Of a stretch of 64,000 bases of DNA, positions 30,727 through 42,038 are shown in pieces (the first letter of the stretch is position 1; each line of letters opens with the position of its first letter). The notes beneath the pieces were generated by a model. It ran no database searches. It worked only from the letters and a program-made list of their open reading frames with translations, and was not told the origin of the DNA. Position numbers and translations under genes: made by a program. The stretch is from assembly GCF_028640845.1 (NCBI RefSeq), contig NC_080539.1, positions 189,791,436 to 189,855,435 of the forward strand. The letters are read 5' to 3'. Source of the stretch: Ahaetulla prasina (Eukaryota > Chordata > Lepidosauria > Squamata > Colubridae).

Positions 30727-31719
30727 CTGAACTGTTAAAAGCAGCACTGAAAACTGATGCTAGGTTTTTAGCCCACTCGAACAAATGCACCATCCGGGAC
30801 AGTCTTGCTTGGGTAGGTGCCAAGCTGTATGTCCCTCCCAACCTGAGGGGGACAATTTTGCAACATTGCCATGACGTTAAAGTGGCTAGACATTTTGGTT
30901 TTGTGAAAACTTTGCATCTATTGAAAAGGCAATTCTGGTGGTTGGCTCTAAAGAGAGACATAGAAGCTTACATAGCGAGTTACCCTATGTGTGCAGCATC
31001 AAAGAGACCACCAGGGAAGCCCCCGGGACTATTACAAGGTTTTTCCAGACCTGGGGCTCCATGGAGGGAAATATTCATGGATTTCATTGTTGAATTGCCC
31101 AAGAGTGAGGGGAATACTGTGATTTGGGTGGTTACTGATTTGTTCTCCAAACAATTTCACTTTATTCCCTGCCCCAAAATTTCCTCAGCAAAAACATTGG
31201 TTAAGCTGTTTGTCCAACATGTGTATAGACTACACGGGGCCCCTGAGCAAATAATCTCTGACCGAGGGGTCCAGTTCACCTCCCAATTCTGGAAGGAGTT
31301 CCTGAAATTATTAGGCTCTGCCCAAGGATTAAGCTCTGCCCATCATCCTCAAACTAATGGGGCTTGTGAAAGAACCAATTCGGTTTTAGAACAATATCTC
31401 AGGTGTTACATAAATTATCAAAAAGACAACTGGGCGGACTTGCTGGCTTTCGCAGAGGTCGCCTATAACAATTCTATCTATAGCAGTACGGGATTCACTC
31501 CTTTCAAAGTTGCCTCTGGGCAGGACTTTGTACCAATCCCGGAACTGCCTGGAGAGAAACCACCTATATCGTCCTACCACTGATTGGATTGAGCAAGTAT
31601 GTAGTACGTGGGTAGTGACACGCAAGGCTTTAGATGAAGTGCACCGATCTCATAAGAAATATGCTGATAAGAGTGATGTCATTGTGGAGCAGGGTGAGGG
31701 AATGGACCTCTGTCCCTAA
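30705..31719 (+). pseudogene. Gypsy integrase
   Basis: A 292-codon open stretch to 31583, then shifted to 31719. The zinc-binding N-terminus shows H and C residues (LQHCHDVKVARHFGFVKTLH; MCAASKRPPGKPPG). The catalytic core has the D-D-E acidic residues: FMDFIVELP, ISDRGVQFTSQFW and TNGACERTN. The C-terminal part (AFAEVAYNNSIYSSTGFTPF) follows and breaks near 31580. Family role: inserts element DNA into chromosomes. It is the longest open Gypsy frame in the window, with catalytic residues apparently intact, but the element as a whole is defective. Confidence 0.85.
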
Positions 31720-31740
31720 ACCCTGAAAAATCTTTGCTAA

Positions 31741-32075
31741 GAGCCTTTACATTTAGTACGGAGGCAATTCTGGTGGCCCGGCATAAAAAAAGACATGGAC
31801 AGTTATGTGAAAAGTTGCACCATCTGCATCACGATTAAAAGTGACCAGGAAAACTCCCCGGACTACGGCAACCAGCGGCAGAGCCAACCAAGTCATGGGA
31901 GTAAATCACAATGGACTTTATAGTGGAGTTGCCAAAAGTGGGGGGAACACGGTGATCTGGACTGTGACAAACTTATTCTCTAAGCAGGCACACTTCATAC
32001 CCTGCAGCAGACTACCCTCAACCCACCAGCTAGCCAAACTGTTCCTGAAGTACATCTACTGCCTGCATTGAGTGA
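31741..32075 (+). mobile_element. Gypsy integrase fragment
   Basis: A separate, more diverged integrase piece: GGNTVIWTVTNLFSKQAHFI with a broken LDFIVELPK-like lead. It repeats sequence already encoded in the preceding integrase, so it comes from another Gypsy copy. It is similar to 33150-33325. Confidence 0.65.
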
Positions 32076-33149
32076 CACAAAGAATTCTCTCAATTATCTG
32101 GTGTGGAGTAGAGTTAGTGAACAGTGTCTGGAACTGGGTGAGAGGATTCTTTCTTATTTAAACCTAACCCTAAAAGGAAATAATCCAAGAAAAGAGAGGC
32201 TCGCAACTAATTGCTAAAGCAGTGACTAAGCACTTTGAGAAAAACTTCCTATATCAGGAGGAAATGAGTAGAATTTGGGAAAAAATATCATCAATGTTTC
32301 AAAACATCAGGACATTCTGATAAGAAACCACAAGAAGATTAAGAATATGTGGCATGGATGAAAAAGTGGGAAATATTATACAAAGGACAATGAGTGATCA
32401 AGACGCCCAGGAGCCAATTGAAAGAGCAAATGAAAAAGCAGAACAAATTAATGAGTAAACAAAATAAGATGACAAAAAGGAGACAATAACAAAAACAACA
32501 ATGACTGATGAAGTAAACCATGGGGAAAACATTTTAAGAGATTTAAAAAGGGAATCGGAGATGCAGGAAGACATTTTTGAAAGGGAGACAGGGGCAGGGG
32601 TTGATATTTTGGAAGTTAGACAATGGAAAAGGGCAGAGATGGGAGAAATGTTTAAAATGAATAGTCAGGACATAGATGCAGATAGGGATAAAGATCCAAG
32701 AGAGGAATATGGGAGGCAAGTTAAAAAATGAACAATTAAAGCTTTAAAACCGGCAAGAGATGATGGATAGAAAGGATTTGTTCTTAAATATAATGGTGGC
32801 ATGACTAAATGTTAGAATAGAGACAGAAATAAGAAAGGGAGAATATTAGTATACACATTTTTATATAATAAGACAAAGGTAATAATAAGAGGGAAGATTA
32901 GAAATTGAATGATGGTATTATTATGTATGTTTAAACAATATTGTGATTGGCACTGGAATAACTTATTGAAACATTGAATAATTAAAGTCTATAATTTAAT
33001 ACAAATATGCGTATTAACACAAGAACTACATAAACTTGAGGAATGTAACAAATATAGCACTATTTTTATTTGTACTAAAATGTATGGTACCCAGATACCA
33101 CACTATTCACACCTTGATATGGATATATTGTAAAATAAAATAAAAAACT
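32076..33149 (+). mobile_element. L1-like fragment with A-rich 3' end
   Basis: AT-rich plus-strand sequence with a Lys/Glu-rich open stretch (32501-32731) and a 3' end (ggtacccagataccacac ... aaaataaaataaa) that resembles the tails at 44870-44945 and 49295-49368. Probably an internally decayed L1; no RT motif seen. Confidence 0.5.
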
Positions 33150-33325
33150 TGAAAAAAGAAAAAGAGACCAGGAAAACCCACCGGATTGCTGTAACCAGTG
33201 GCAGATCCCACAAGGCTATAGGAGGAAATCGTAATGGACTTTATAGTTGAGTTGCCAAAAAATGGGGGGAACATGGTGATATGGACTGTGATAGACTTAT
33301 TCTCCAATCAGGCACGCTTCATGCC
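33150..33325 (+). mobile_element. Gypsy integrase fragment, second
   Basis: Closely related to 31840-32010 (shared ggactttatag.tggagttg and ggtgat.tggactgtga). Together they bracket the L1-like fragment. Confidence 0.6.
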
Positions 33326-34204
33326 GGGGAGTTTAGCCTCAAGTATTTTGTGGAGAGAGAGACCACTTGGCCCATTCAAGCAGTGTGCTGGATCTCTATT
33401 GTGTGTCTAGAGATAAAGTCAACCTTTTCTCGGAGGTTATGGTATACCTTAGTGACAATATCAATCATCAGTCTGTAAGCATGACATCGCTCAGATTTAA
33501 GACCATATAGAGGGCTGGGCTGACTTCACAGCATTATGACGTGCTTCAGGGAAGCTCCTGGGGTCGTCAAAATCCCAGCTGCGGGTGGCCCAAATTGGGT
33601 CTAAATTGCCTCGAAGAGACGATAAATGAGGGGGACACACCCTGTTGATCTCAGGGAGCCCACAAACTCCCTGACTGATTCGGAAAAAGTTCCTCAAACT
33701 GATGGCTGGGAAAGCAGCCATTGCGTGCCACTATGAAGCTGGGGCAGTCACCAAAAGATGGAGAAAATGGAAGGAAGGTGTGATCGATCTGGGTGAGATA
33801 TTTAAAATACGAATCTTTAAACCCTTTGTTTAAGAAGAGCCCCCTGAGGGAATAGCAATGGAGAGTGTGATTCAAAGAGAAGAGGTGGGAGCAGGTTTTC
33901 CACCTCCGGAAAGCTGTGAGGAAGGCTTTTGGAGCCATTATAAAAAAGAAACTGGTTTATAAGGATTTGTTGGAGGAGTTAAGCTAGAAAACCGGACAGG
34001 ACATCATTTTAAATCAGGAATTATTGGTTAATGTAAAAGTGACTATACGAATTTTTTTTTCTTATAAATTTTGCATTTTCTACTTATATTGAGAGACAGT
34101 GTGAAGAAAAAGAAAGAGCAGAGCAACAGTGCCACCTATAGGCTAAAGTGAATATTAAAAAACATAAGAGGGGAGAGAAGCCTTGAGAGTTTGATAAGAA
34201 GTTG
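33326..34204 (+). mobile_element. L1 5' UTR-like region
   Basis: No long frame. Wording such as ggcagtcaccaaaagatgga and the loss of Gypsy similarity suggest an L1 promoter/5' UTR, with continuation after the inserted L1 tail at 34681. Weakly supported. Confidence 0.4.
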
Positions 34205-34680
34205 TTGTTTTTTTTATTGAAAAAGTTTTAACAAACAAAAACATTTTCCCCCTTTTCCCCCCCTCCCCCCCAAAACCCCCTCCCCCCTCCCTCCCCCCCT
34301 GGCTTCCTGGGTCAATCACAAGGTATTGTTATACATAAACCAAACATAGAGTAAAATTTTCCCTTCTAATCCAATTAACCTCATCCAAATCTTTTCATTT
34401 CCCAACCCCCCCATTACATAAAATAATACTTCCTAATTATTCAAAGGCAATCTGATATTTCTTAATCTGATATCTGTTTTGTAAATAATCAATCCATTTT
34501 TTCCATTCAATTAAATATCTTTCCTGTGTATTGTCTTTCAAAAAAGCTGAGATTTTAGCCATCTCAGCCAAGTTAGTAACTTTCAATATCCATTCTTCTA
34601 TTGTAGGTAACTCTTTTTTCTTCCAATATTGTCCAATCAACAGCCTTGCTGCTGTTATTAAATTCAGAATCAATTTAGTC
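34205..34680 (-). mobile_element. L1 LINE, severely 5'-truncated
   Basis: Minus-strand L1 3' end: C-terminal ORF2 (34437-34673; LNLITAARLLIGQYWKKKEL) and a G-rich 3' UTR with a poly-A tail at 34208-34225. Flanks taagaagttg (34195-34204) and taagaagatg (34681-34690) form a 10-bp TSD with one mismatch. It is nearly identical to the 3' end of the full-length L1 at 54931. Confidence 0.85.
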
Positions 34681-34765
34681 TAAGAAGATGTTTTGACTGA
34701 AGAATTAAAATACAGAGCGGAATACTGGAATCCCCTTCTTTTTGGAATGTGTAGCTCTTGGAACT

Positions 34766-35023
34766 TTTTTTTTTTTAAATTTACATTTATATCCCGCCCT
34801 TCTCCGAAGACTCAGGGCGGCTTACAGTGTGTAAGGCAATAGTCTCATTCTATTTGTATATTTACAAAGTCAACTTATTGCCCCCCCAACAGTCTGGGTT
34901 CCCATTTTACCTACCTTATAAAGGATGGAAAGCTGAGTCAACCTTGGGCCTGGTGGGATTCAAGCCTGCAGTAATTGCAGGCTGCTGTGTTTTAATAACA
35001 GGCTATCTTACAGCCTGAGCCAC
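34766..35023 (-). mobile_element. tRNA-derived SINE (minus)
   Basis: Reverse copy of the SINE at 23731-24003: tail tttttaaatttacatttata, then cccgcccttctccgaagact, and the tRNA-like end ggcttgaatcccaccaggcc and tggtggctcaggctgtaaga on the minus strand. Confidence 0.85.
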
Positions 35024-35239
35024 CACTTAAAAGGAAAACGTAACAAGGCAAGTTAAACAAGGCTGTACAAGATACCCCCCTTCACTTCTTGAATAAGTTT
35101 TTTTTCCCCCTTTTTTTCCTGCTGCTCTGCGAATCTTTGTGTTGGATAGAAATACTTGGTGATTATACTTTTGGGGCTTGGTGGGCCAACTTGGATTACA
35201 AATTTCTTTTTCCCCCCCATGATGTTTATTGCTGTTTTG

Positions 35240-37118
35240 AGGATTTTTTTATGGAAAAGGTTAGAATAATGAAGGGCACAAGGCAAGGATGTCCTCTGTC
35301 CCCATTATTATTTGTGTTGACATTAGAAGTATTAAACAGAAACATCAAGACAGGATAAGGAGATAAGAGGTATGGAAATAAAAAAGGAAGAATATAAATT
35401 ACAAGAGTTTGAAGATGACTTGGTTTTTATTTTTTGGTTTTATTTTAGAAGATCCACAAGAAACAGGGCTAAAACTGTTAAAGAGAATAGAAGAGTATAG
35501 TGAAGTGGCAGGGCTGAAAATAAATAGACTAAGATGTTAGTGAAAAATATTACAGAAAAACAAAAAAAAAGAGCTAATGAAAGATTATTCAGATCACAAA
35601 ATATTTAGGGATTCAATTAACAGTGAGATGTGTAACCATCAAGTAAAAAAATTACTATAAATTAATACAACAAATTAAGGTAGATTTGGAAAATTGGAAA
35701 GACTTGCCAATTGTCGTTAATAAGAATAGCTACAATTAAGATGAATGTATTACCAAGGTTATTATATTTATTTCAAACAATTCCAATAAGATTGGAGAAC
35801 ATTTTTGTTGAAGACCTAAGTAAAATAATAACAAAATGTATTTGGTGGGGGGGGAAGCAAGAATTAATTTAAAAATGTTACAGGATGCAATAAGTAGAGG
35901 TGGTTTTGGATTATCAAATTGGCTTTCACCAACAGAAGCACTAAAACACCCAAATTTAATAGAATTAAATAAAATAAAATAATAAGGTATAGAGACCTAA
36001 CAGAGTAACAAGGGGAACTAAAAACAAAACAAGAATTGGAATTAGATTTGAACAGAGATATAGACTGGTGGACATATACTCAAATGCAATCAAAATATAA
36101 AGACACAAAAACTTATGAAATACAAATAGAACAACACAAATTGGATAAAATTATACTTGGGACAGATGAGAAGTTAATTAGCAAGATATACAAATTTTTA
36201 TTGTGTTATAAAATGGAAGAGGAGATAGTGAAAGACACAATGATTAAATGGGCACAGAACTTTAATTATACAATAGATTTGGAGAGATGGGAAACAATAT
36301 GGCAAGTAAATTCAAAATTAACATTATCTGCGGCATATAAAGAAAACCTTATATAAGGTTTATACTTTTTATATAAGGAAGATGTTCTACAGATGGCACC
36401 TTCCACCTATAAGACTTGCAAAGATGTTCCCAAAGAATAACTCAGCATGTTGGAAATCCAAGGAAACTCATGGAACATATTACATCTATGGTGGACATGC
36501 CCGTCGGCAAAAAAATTCTGGGCAAATATAAAGAAATGGCTAGAAAAAATAACAAAACAACCAACTGAAAATAAGCCGGAAACATTTTTACTAGGAATTC
36601 TTAAGAGAACATATACCAAAGAATTAAAATATTTGATTTTACACATCATAACAGCTGCACGAATAACATATGCACAAAATTGGAAACAGGAAAAGACACC
36701 AACAGACGAAGAAGTGATAGGGAAAGTTTTAGAATATGCCAAAATGGACAAGGTAACAAAAGAAATTAAAGAGAAAAAAAAAGACAGATTATTATATAAT
36801 CTGGAACAAATGGTATGAATGGTTTAAGATTAGAAATAAAGGAACAAAATAAAGGGGAGAAATTAGAATTGTGTAATATGTAAATAATAGATATATAAGA
36901 ATGTAGAAAAGTAAAGCTATTAGTATCAAATAATTTAATGTAAATAAAGAAAATGGGATAAGAAATAAAATAAAATAATAAATGAGAAATGGGGGAAAGG
37001 TATAAAAGCGAAAGAAGACCACTAAGAAACCTTGTTTAAAAATAGGAGATATTTATATGTTGAATGTTGTGTGTTTGTCAGATTGTGTACCACAATAAAA
37101 TAAAGATTTTTTTTTTAA
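35240..37118 (+). pseudogene. L1 ORF2 fragment and 3' end
   Basis: Plus-strand L1 starting in [22 protein letters not shown] at 35268-35330, then heavy decay. The C-terminal part is clearer: 36036-36356 (MEEEIVKDTMIKWAQNFNYT) and 36447-36818 (LHLWWTCPSAKKFWANIKKW, the cysteine-bearing L1 C-terminal region; LILHIITAARITYAQNWKQE). The 3' UTR with aataaaataaag and a T/A run ends near 37118. The FADD site at about 35415 is degraded. The preceding 35024-35239 is unassigned. Confidence 0.75.
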
Positions 37119-37341
37119 AAAAATTGGGAATTAGATTACCAGACAGTGGTGTTAACATGGATGAAATAATGGATTGCACTGAGAAATACAAGATTATTGA
37201 CAGTGGAGGGACATGATTTTCAATTGGGATGGCATTCCTTTTTATGGGATGGGAAGAATAAGATACATGATTACTTTCACAGACATTATATAAGAAATGC
37301 CTTATTGTTTGTATGAACGTTGGAGAACTTTAGAGAACAAC
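37119..37341 (+). pseudogene. L1 ORF2 fragment
   Basis: A short piece of the post-RT region (LTVEGHDFQLGWHSFLW-like in shifted frames; tggagggacatgattttcaa). It runs directly from the previous L1 tail into an LTR. Confidence 0.5.
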
Positions 37342-37995
37342 TGTAATGACCCGGAGTGTGACACAAAGGCAACACAACCAGAGGACCGACATGAGTCCCT
37401 TTATTATCACCAACTGTGCTATGGCACCAATGTACCTTTTAACTCTCTGGCCCGGAGAAACCTCTTCCACCAACTTGTAATAGTCTTTGGCTGACAATAC
37501 TTCAGTCCCAAACATAAACAGAAAACTTTCAACTAAAAATCCAACAAGGCAAAACAAGGTAATTAATCTGGCAGGGCAAGCAAAATAGGGAATTCCAGAA
37601 GTGAAGGTGTCAGCTTTGGAAGCCATACTAGGCTGAAGGTTTCCACATGCTGCCACTTTCTCTGGTGTGGGAAAGTAGGAAAGCGGGGTGAGGGTACAAG
37701 GGGCTATTAGACATAACAACATTCTTCCTGCTGGTCAAGGTCAGACTGGGCTCGCATCTGGAGAAGGAGTGGCTGGAGTGATCTTCAACATGGGACGGTT
37801 GAGGATTGGAGCATGTGACTGGCAGAGGGGTCATGAGGGTGGAGGTTTTGGAGTTTGTATTATTGAGGGAGGAACCCAAATCCCCAGTTTCGGTTTTCAT
37901 CCAACTGTGCCAGTTTACCTGTGATAGTAAAAGAACTTTGAAAGATGTTGGCTTCGGAGTCTTTTCTGCAGGAGGGGTTTTCTGGAACCCTGACA
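37342..37995 (-). repeat. LTR of an unidentified retroelement (654 bp)
   Basis: Plus-strand ends tgtaatgacccgg and ggaaccctgaca (TG...CA). On the minus strand a gtgataataaaggg polyadenylation signal lies 70 bp from the 3' end, placing R/U5 at the left. No TSD, so 37996-38369 may be attached internal sequence. Confidence 0.5.
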
Positions 37996-38369
37996 GAAGT
38001 AGCACAACAGTAAATCAAACCAATTGGGAGGATACCAGGAACTCAGATAAACACCAGACGAACTCAGCGTTTGTTCCTGACAAACGTCCTTCCCATTTGG
38101 CTCTACTTTTAAACTCCATCAGCAGCTGTGCCTTGTAAAGAGGACCGGGTCCCTTTTCTCCCTTGTAAGCCACACAACCCACATTGCTCTCTTCTCCATT
38201 CCTTCCTGCGCTGCCTAGGATGAGGAGGGGGTGGGCCTTGTTCTTCATCTGAACCCCCTCCCCCTTGTTCTACGTCTTTCCTGCTCTGCCCAGCCTGACT
38301 TTGCACTTTCCCAGTTTCTTCCATAGCCAACGGATCCACTCTCTCACTGTCAGCTGTCCCTCTTCCCTT
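37996..38369 (-). other. Possible LTR-element internal remnant
   Basis: Pyrimidine-rich on the plus strand, without coding motifs, between the LTR and the DIRS recombinase. Origin unclear. Confidence 0.3.
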
Positions 38370-38951
38370 TAGGGTGAGGGGAAGAGCAAAGATCCTTCCA
38401 AATAGAGAGGGCAGCCAGTTCCAATATCCGTCGCGCAGAAGTAATCGCTACTAAGAAGGCAACCTTGCATGACAATAAACTTAAACTGGCCTCTCACAAC
38501 GGCTCATACGGAGCTCCTGTGAGCAAATTTAAAACAATGGAAAGGTCCCAAGTGGGATACCGATGCATCACAGGACGACACAAATTAGTGGCCCCTTTTA
38601 AAAAAACACTGAATCACCGGCTCCTGTGATAAAGAAGGAGAGTGCTTCATCATTAACATTGTAGCCAGAGCTGCCACCTGCCTCCAGAGAGTATTGGGAG
38701 AAAGTCCTTTCTCTAAACCGTCCTGTAAGAAGTCTAGATACCGAGGCCTGAAGGGGAAGAATTCCAACCTGGGCACTCCAAGAGCAAAAGGCCCGCCAAG
38801 GGGCAGAATAAATGCGTTGCATAGAGGGCCTATGGGCTGCCTGAATGGTCCGGATGACCCTGGACAAGAGGTTGCACCGCTCAATCTCCAGGCGGTCAGT
38901 TGAATCCATTGCGGATCCAGATGGACCACTGCCCCTTGCTGAGGGAATCAC
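38370..38951 (-). pseudogene. DIRS tyrosine recombinase (truncated)
   Basis: Minus strand: HRPSMQRIYSAPWRAFCSWS (core-binding SAM-like domain) and GLSPNTLWRQVAALATML in two overlapping frames, then PTWDLSIVLNLL and LVAITSARRILELAALSIWK at 38550-38380, the region with the first catalytic Arg. The element stops at 38370, so the later H-x-x-R and Tyr residues are missing. Family role: circular DNA integration without target duplication. Confidence 0.78.
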
Positions 38952-41070
38952 CAGGGGGGAGCCACCAACAGAGACACAAGGTCAGTGAACCCAGGTCTCC
39001 GTGGCCAGTGAAGCGCCAGAAGGATGATTTCCACCTGCTCTTTGAGAACTTTGCGTACCACCTTCACCAGAAGAGGTAGAGGTGGAAAGGCGTAGAGAAG
39101 ACACCTCAGCCACAGGCGCCACTCCGAGGGGTCGACAGCTTGGCGACTTAACCAATCCGCCTGCATATTGGAGGTCCCAGAGATATGTTCCGCCATCAAG
39201 GATTGGAGATGGCGCTCCGCCCAAAGTTCCAATTACTTGGCCTCCAGCATCAAGGTCCGGGACCTGGTGCCCCCCTGGCGATTTATATGTGCCTTTTTGG
39301 TGATATTGTGTGTGAGCACAAAAACGTGCTCGCCTGAAACTACTCCCTGAAAGCGACGGAACACCAGATAAACTGCTCGGAGCTCCAACAAATTGATATT
39401 CTGACGTAGTTCGCAACCTGAGCGAAGTCTGACTCGAGGGGAGCTCCCCAGCCGGATAGACTGGCATATTTCGTGATCACCAACCATTGAGGATCGTGGA
39501 ACAGACAGCCTTTGGTAATTGCCGGCGATCGCCACCAGTTGAGGGACCTGAGCACATCCTGGGTAACAAGGACCTTGGCTGATGAAGATCCTCTGCCTGC
39601 CTTCTGGAATGGTAAAAGAAACCATTGAAGGTCCCTAGCATGCAATCGAGCGCAAGGAGTGATGGAAATGGTGGAGATCATCTTACCAAGGAGTTGGGAG
39701 AGCAGGAAAAGGGAGACTTTATGCTTCCGTTGGACCTTATAGACTAACTCTCGCAAACTAACCTGGCGTTCTTGGGATAAAGACACCCTGCCTTCCACAG
39801 AATCAATCACTGCACCTAACTGAAGGATTCGGGTCACTGGAGTCAAATGAATCTTTTCCGTATTTACGGTAAACCCATGATCTGCTAGACACCTTAGAGT
39901 CACCTTTAAATCCACATTAGCACTCTGCACAGAATTAGACAAAATGAAGATGTCATCCAGATAACACTGGAGACATATTGTTTGGGACCGAAGAGAGGCA
40001 GCTAACGAACCCAAAATCTTAGTAAAACAACATGGAGCGGAAGACAAGCCAAAGGGCAAGGCTGTATATTGGTAATGACCCCATCGTAGAAAACCCACAA
40101 AAACTGCCTATGAGCGGGAAGAATGGGAACTGTCATGTCCCCCTCCCCCTCCAACGACCGGGTCTAGGAAGTCCGTATCAAACGTGGCAACAAAGCATCT
40201 GCAGCTTGTCAAATTCCTTTGAGGTTTATCAGGGCAGGTAGGAGTCCAAGTTGTGACTTCAGCTATAGAGTCCGATAGCAGCAAACTAGATGAGACTTTG
40301 CTTGACTCAAGGTTGGAATGCCACAAGCAGGTCCTTTATATAGGCTGTGGGGTGTGGCTCCATGACTCAGCATTTATCCAGGCCTGCCCTTCCCTTCCTT
40401 CTGCTGGCGTTGCCTCTCAGATCTCCGGAAGCGAGGAGCCTCCCACTTTGAATTCTGTTCAGTTGGATCTTGTGTCAGTAATTCCAGCACATGGCTGGCT
40501 TCCTGCTCACACGCTGTAGGAGTGAGGTTTATCAGGTTTGTTTGTTCATTCCTGACATCCTGTCCGGGCATGGGGCCAGGGCCAGGGGCTGGAGGCATGA
40601 CAGGCCATTCATCTTCATTATCAGACTCGGAGTCTGATAACAGGCCCGGGTGTAGACGGGAGAGGCCCGGCTGAGGAGAGGAGGGAGGACGAGGCACAAC
40701 AGGAACATGTAAATATGCTTCAGTAATATCAATCGAAGAAGTCGCCCTTCCTGACACCATCCAAAATAGATCAAAGAGACTGCATCTTGAACCATCTATA
40801 TATAATGTAGCGGTTCAAGCATTTAAGGTCCAGAATAGGTCTCCACCCCGCCACTCCAAGGATTTCGGAACTAGAAATACTAGAGAATAAAACCCAAGCC
40901 TGTGTTGCTCCTCCGGTACCCTCTGAATGGCCCTAAGTTCCAGAAAGTGTTGTATCGCAGCTGATTTATTATTTGAGTTATGAGACACTGAGCATTGAAT
41001 AAAGCATTGAATAAAGAAATTTGGAGGAGGGGAGAGAAATTCAAGGGACAGACCAGATCTTACCATATCC
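38952..41070 (-). pseudogene. DIRS reverse transcriptase and RNase H, split
   Basis: RT begins at 41066-40815 (AIQRVPEEQHRLGFYSLVFL, FLVPK) and continues at 40760-40702 (SIDITEAYLHVPV). After a solo LTR it resumes at 40098: GHYQYTALPFGLSSAPCCFT and the catalytic CYLDDIFILSNSV (YLDD), then HGFTVNTEKIHLTPVTRILQ. The 252-codon frame to 39340 is open. RNase H follows: NINLLELRAVYLVFRRFQGV, then KKAHINRQGGTRSRTLMLEA and AEHISGTSNMQADWLSRQAV. All are standard DIRS motifs. Confidence 0.85.
40131..40701 (-). repeat. Solo LTR (571 bp) with perfect 5-bp TSD in DIRS RT
   Basis: Plus-strand ends tgtcatgtcccc and gaggcacaaca; both flanks are ggaac (40126-40130, 40702-40706). On the minus strand a cctatataaagg TATA box lies near 40345. 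It interrupts the DIRS RT codons exactly at the duplicated 5 bp. No internal sequence remains, so LTR-LTR recombination took place. Confidence 0.85.
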
Positions 41071-41532
41071 CTGACCCAGCAGAGTCAGATGTAGTTTCAT
41101 CCCAACGGTCGGCATAAAGGGCCAATCTACCGCCAATGGGAGAGCTACACGGGCAGTTAACGGCAGTGTCTGACCAAACGACTTCCTCCCACGTGAAAAG
41201 GCCACTTATTCAGAAATGGTTTACCACAAAAGGACCTGTCCTGTGCCCCCCGTTGTCTAGAAACCAATGACCCCTGAAAACGGGAAAACCTAGCCCCCCA
41301 ATCCGAACCCTGAAGGGAAGGACAATGGGAAAATGGAAGGTAATGGGACTCCCCTAAAAGTTAGGCCGTAGGCAAAAATTTTCTCTTATCTCTTGTCTCA
41401 ATAACCGGCTCCAAACAATTTCTCCCCACCAAAGGGAGCAGACGCTAGACGCCATTTATGGCATGCATCTGCCTGCCAATTACGTAACCAAAGCAGACGC
41501 TGGGCTGCGATAGCAGACAACATAGTCAAGAG

Positions 41533-42038
41533 CAGTGGTTCTCAACCTTTATAGTGCTGCGACCCCTTTAATACAATTCCCCACGATGTGGCGACCCCTT
41601 TAATACAATTCCCCACGATGTAGCGACCCCCAACCGTAAAATTATTTTCGTTTTGAATTTATCGCGCCTGAAGCCATATTGGCTAGCAATCTGAACTGCT
41701 TGCGATTGCCTTGAGGACAGAGGCATTAAAACGGAGACTCCTCCCCTATTAAGTTTATTGCGCCTGAAGCCAGATTAGGATAGCGATTGGGAGTGATTGC
41801 AGCTGGCTTGAGAGGGAGACATCAGAGCAAAGATTTCTCTCTTTTTAATTGATCGCGCCTGAAGCCGAATTCGGCTAGTGATTTGAAGAGCCTGCAGCTG
41901 GCTTGTGGAGTCAACCATTGGAGCGTGATTCTTCAACTCGCAAGTATACTTCCCATATTTCCAATGGTCTGGCAAATTCCCTGGCAAATCGTCATTCAAC
42001 CCCCAATGGGGTCCCGACCCACAGGTTGAGAACCGCTG
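41533..42038. mobile_element. SPIN-like hAT non-autonomous element
   Basis: Ends cagtggttctcaacc and ggttgagaaccgctg are the SPIN-type hAT termini, with flanks gtcaagag (41525-41532) and atcaagag (42039-42046), an 8-bp TSD with one change. The interior holds three units of about 95 bp starting gcgcctgaagcc (about 41664, 41760, 41854). Known: SPIN elements spread among squamates and other tetrapods by horizontal transfer. It lies in the DIRS gag-like region. Confidence 0.85.

Larger units (their letters stand above)
24454..31740 (+). mobile_element. Ty3/Gypsy retrotransposon with 5' LTR, split by a half-L1
   Basis: Layout on the plus strand: 5' LTR (24454-24913), gag (24955-26120), protease (about 26330-26640), RT (26750-27640), RNase H (27640-27880, then 30361-30720), integrase (30705-31700). 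All genes are recognisable but carry stops or shifts. The ORF1-only L1 at 27881-30344 separates the two RNase H parts. The 3' LTR is not present before unrelated sequence begins at about 31741. It is the best-preserved Gypsy of the four. Confidence 0.8.

Noticed and set aside
37330..37722. 130-codon minus-strand frame with hydrophobic stretches
   Set aside because: Lies within an LTR containing a polyadenylation signal; no family resemblance.
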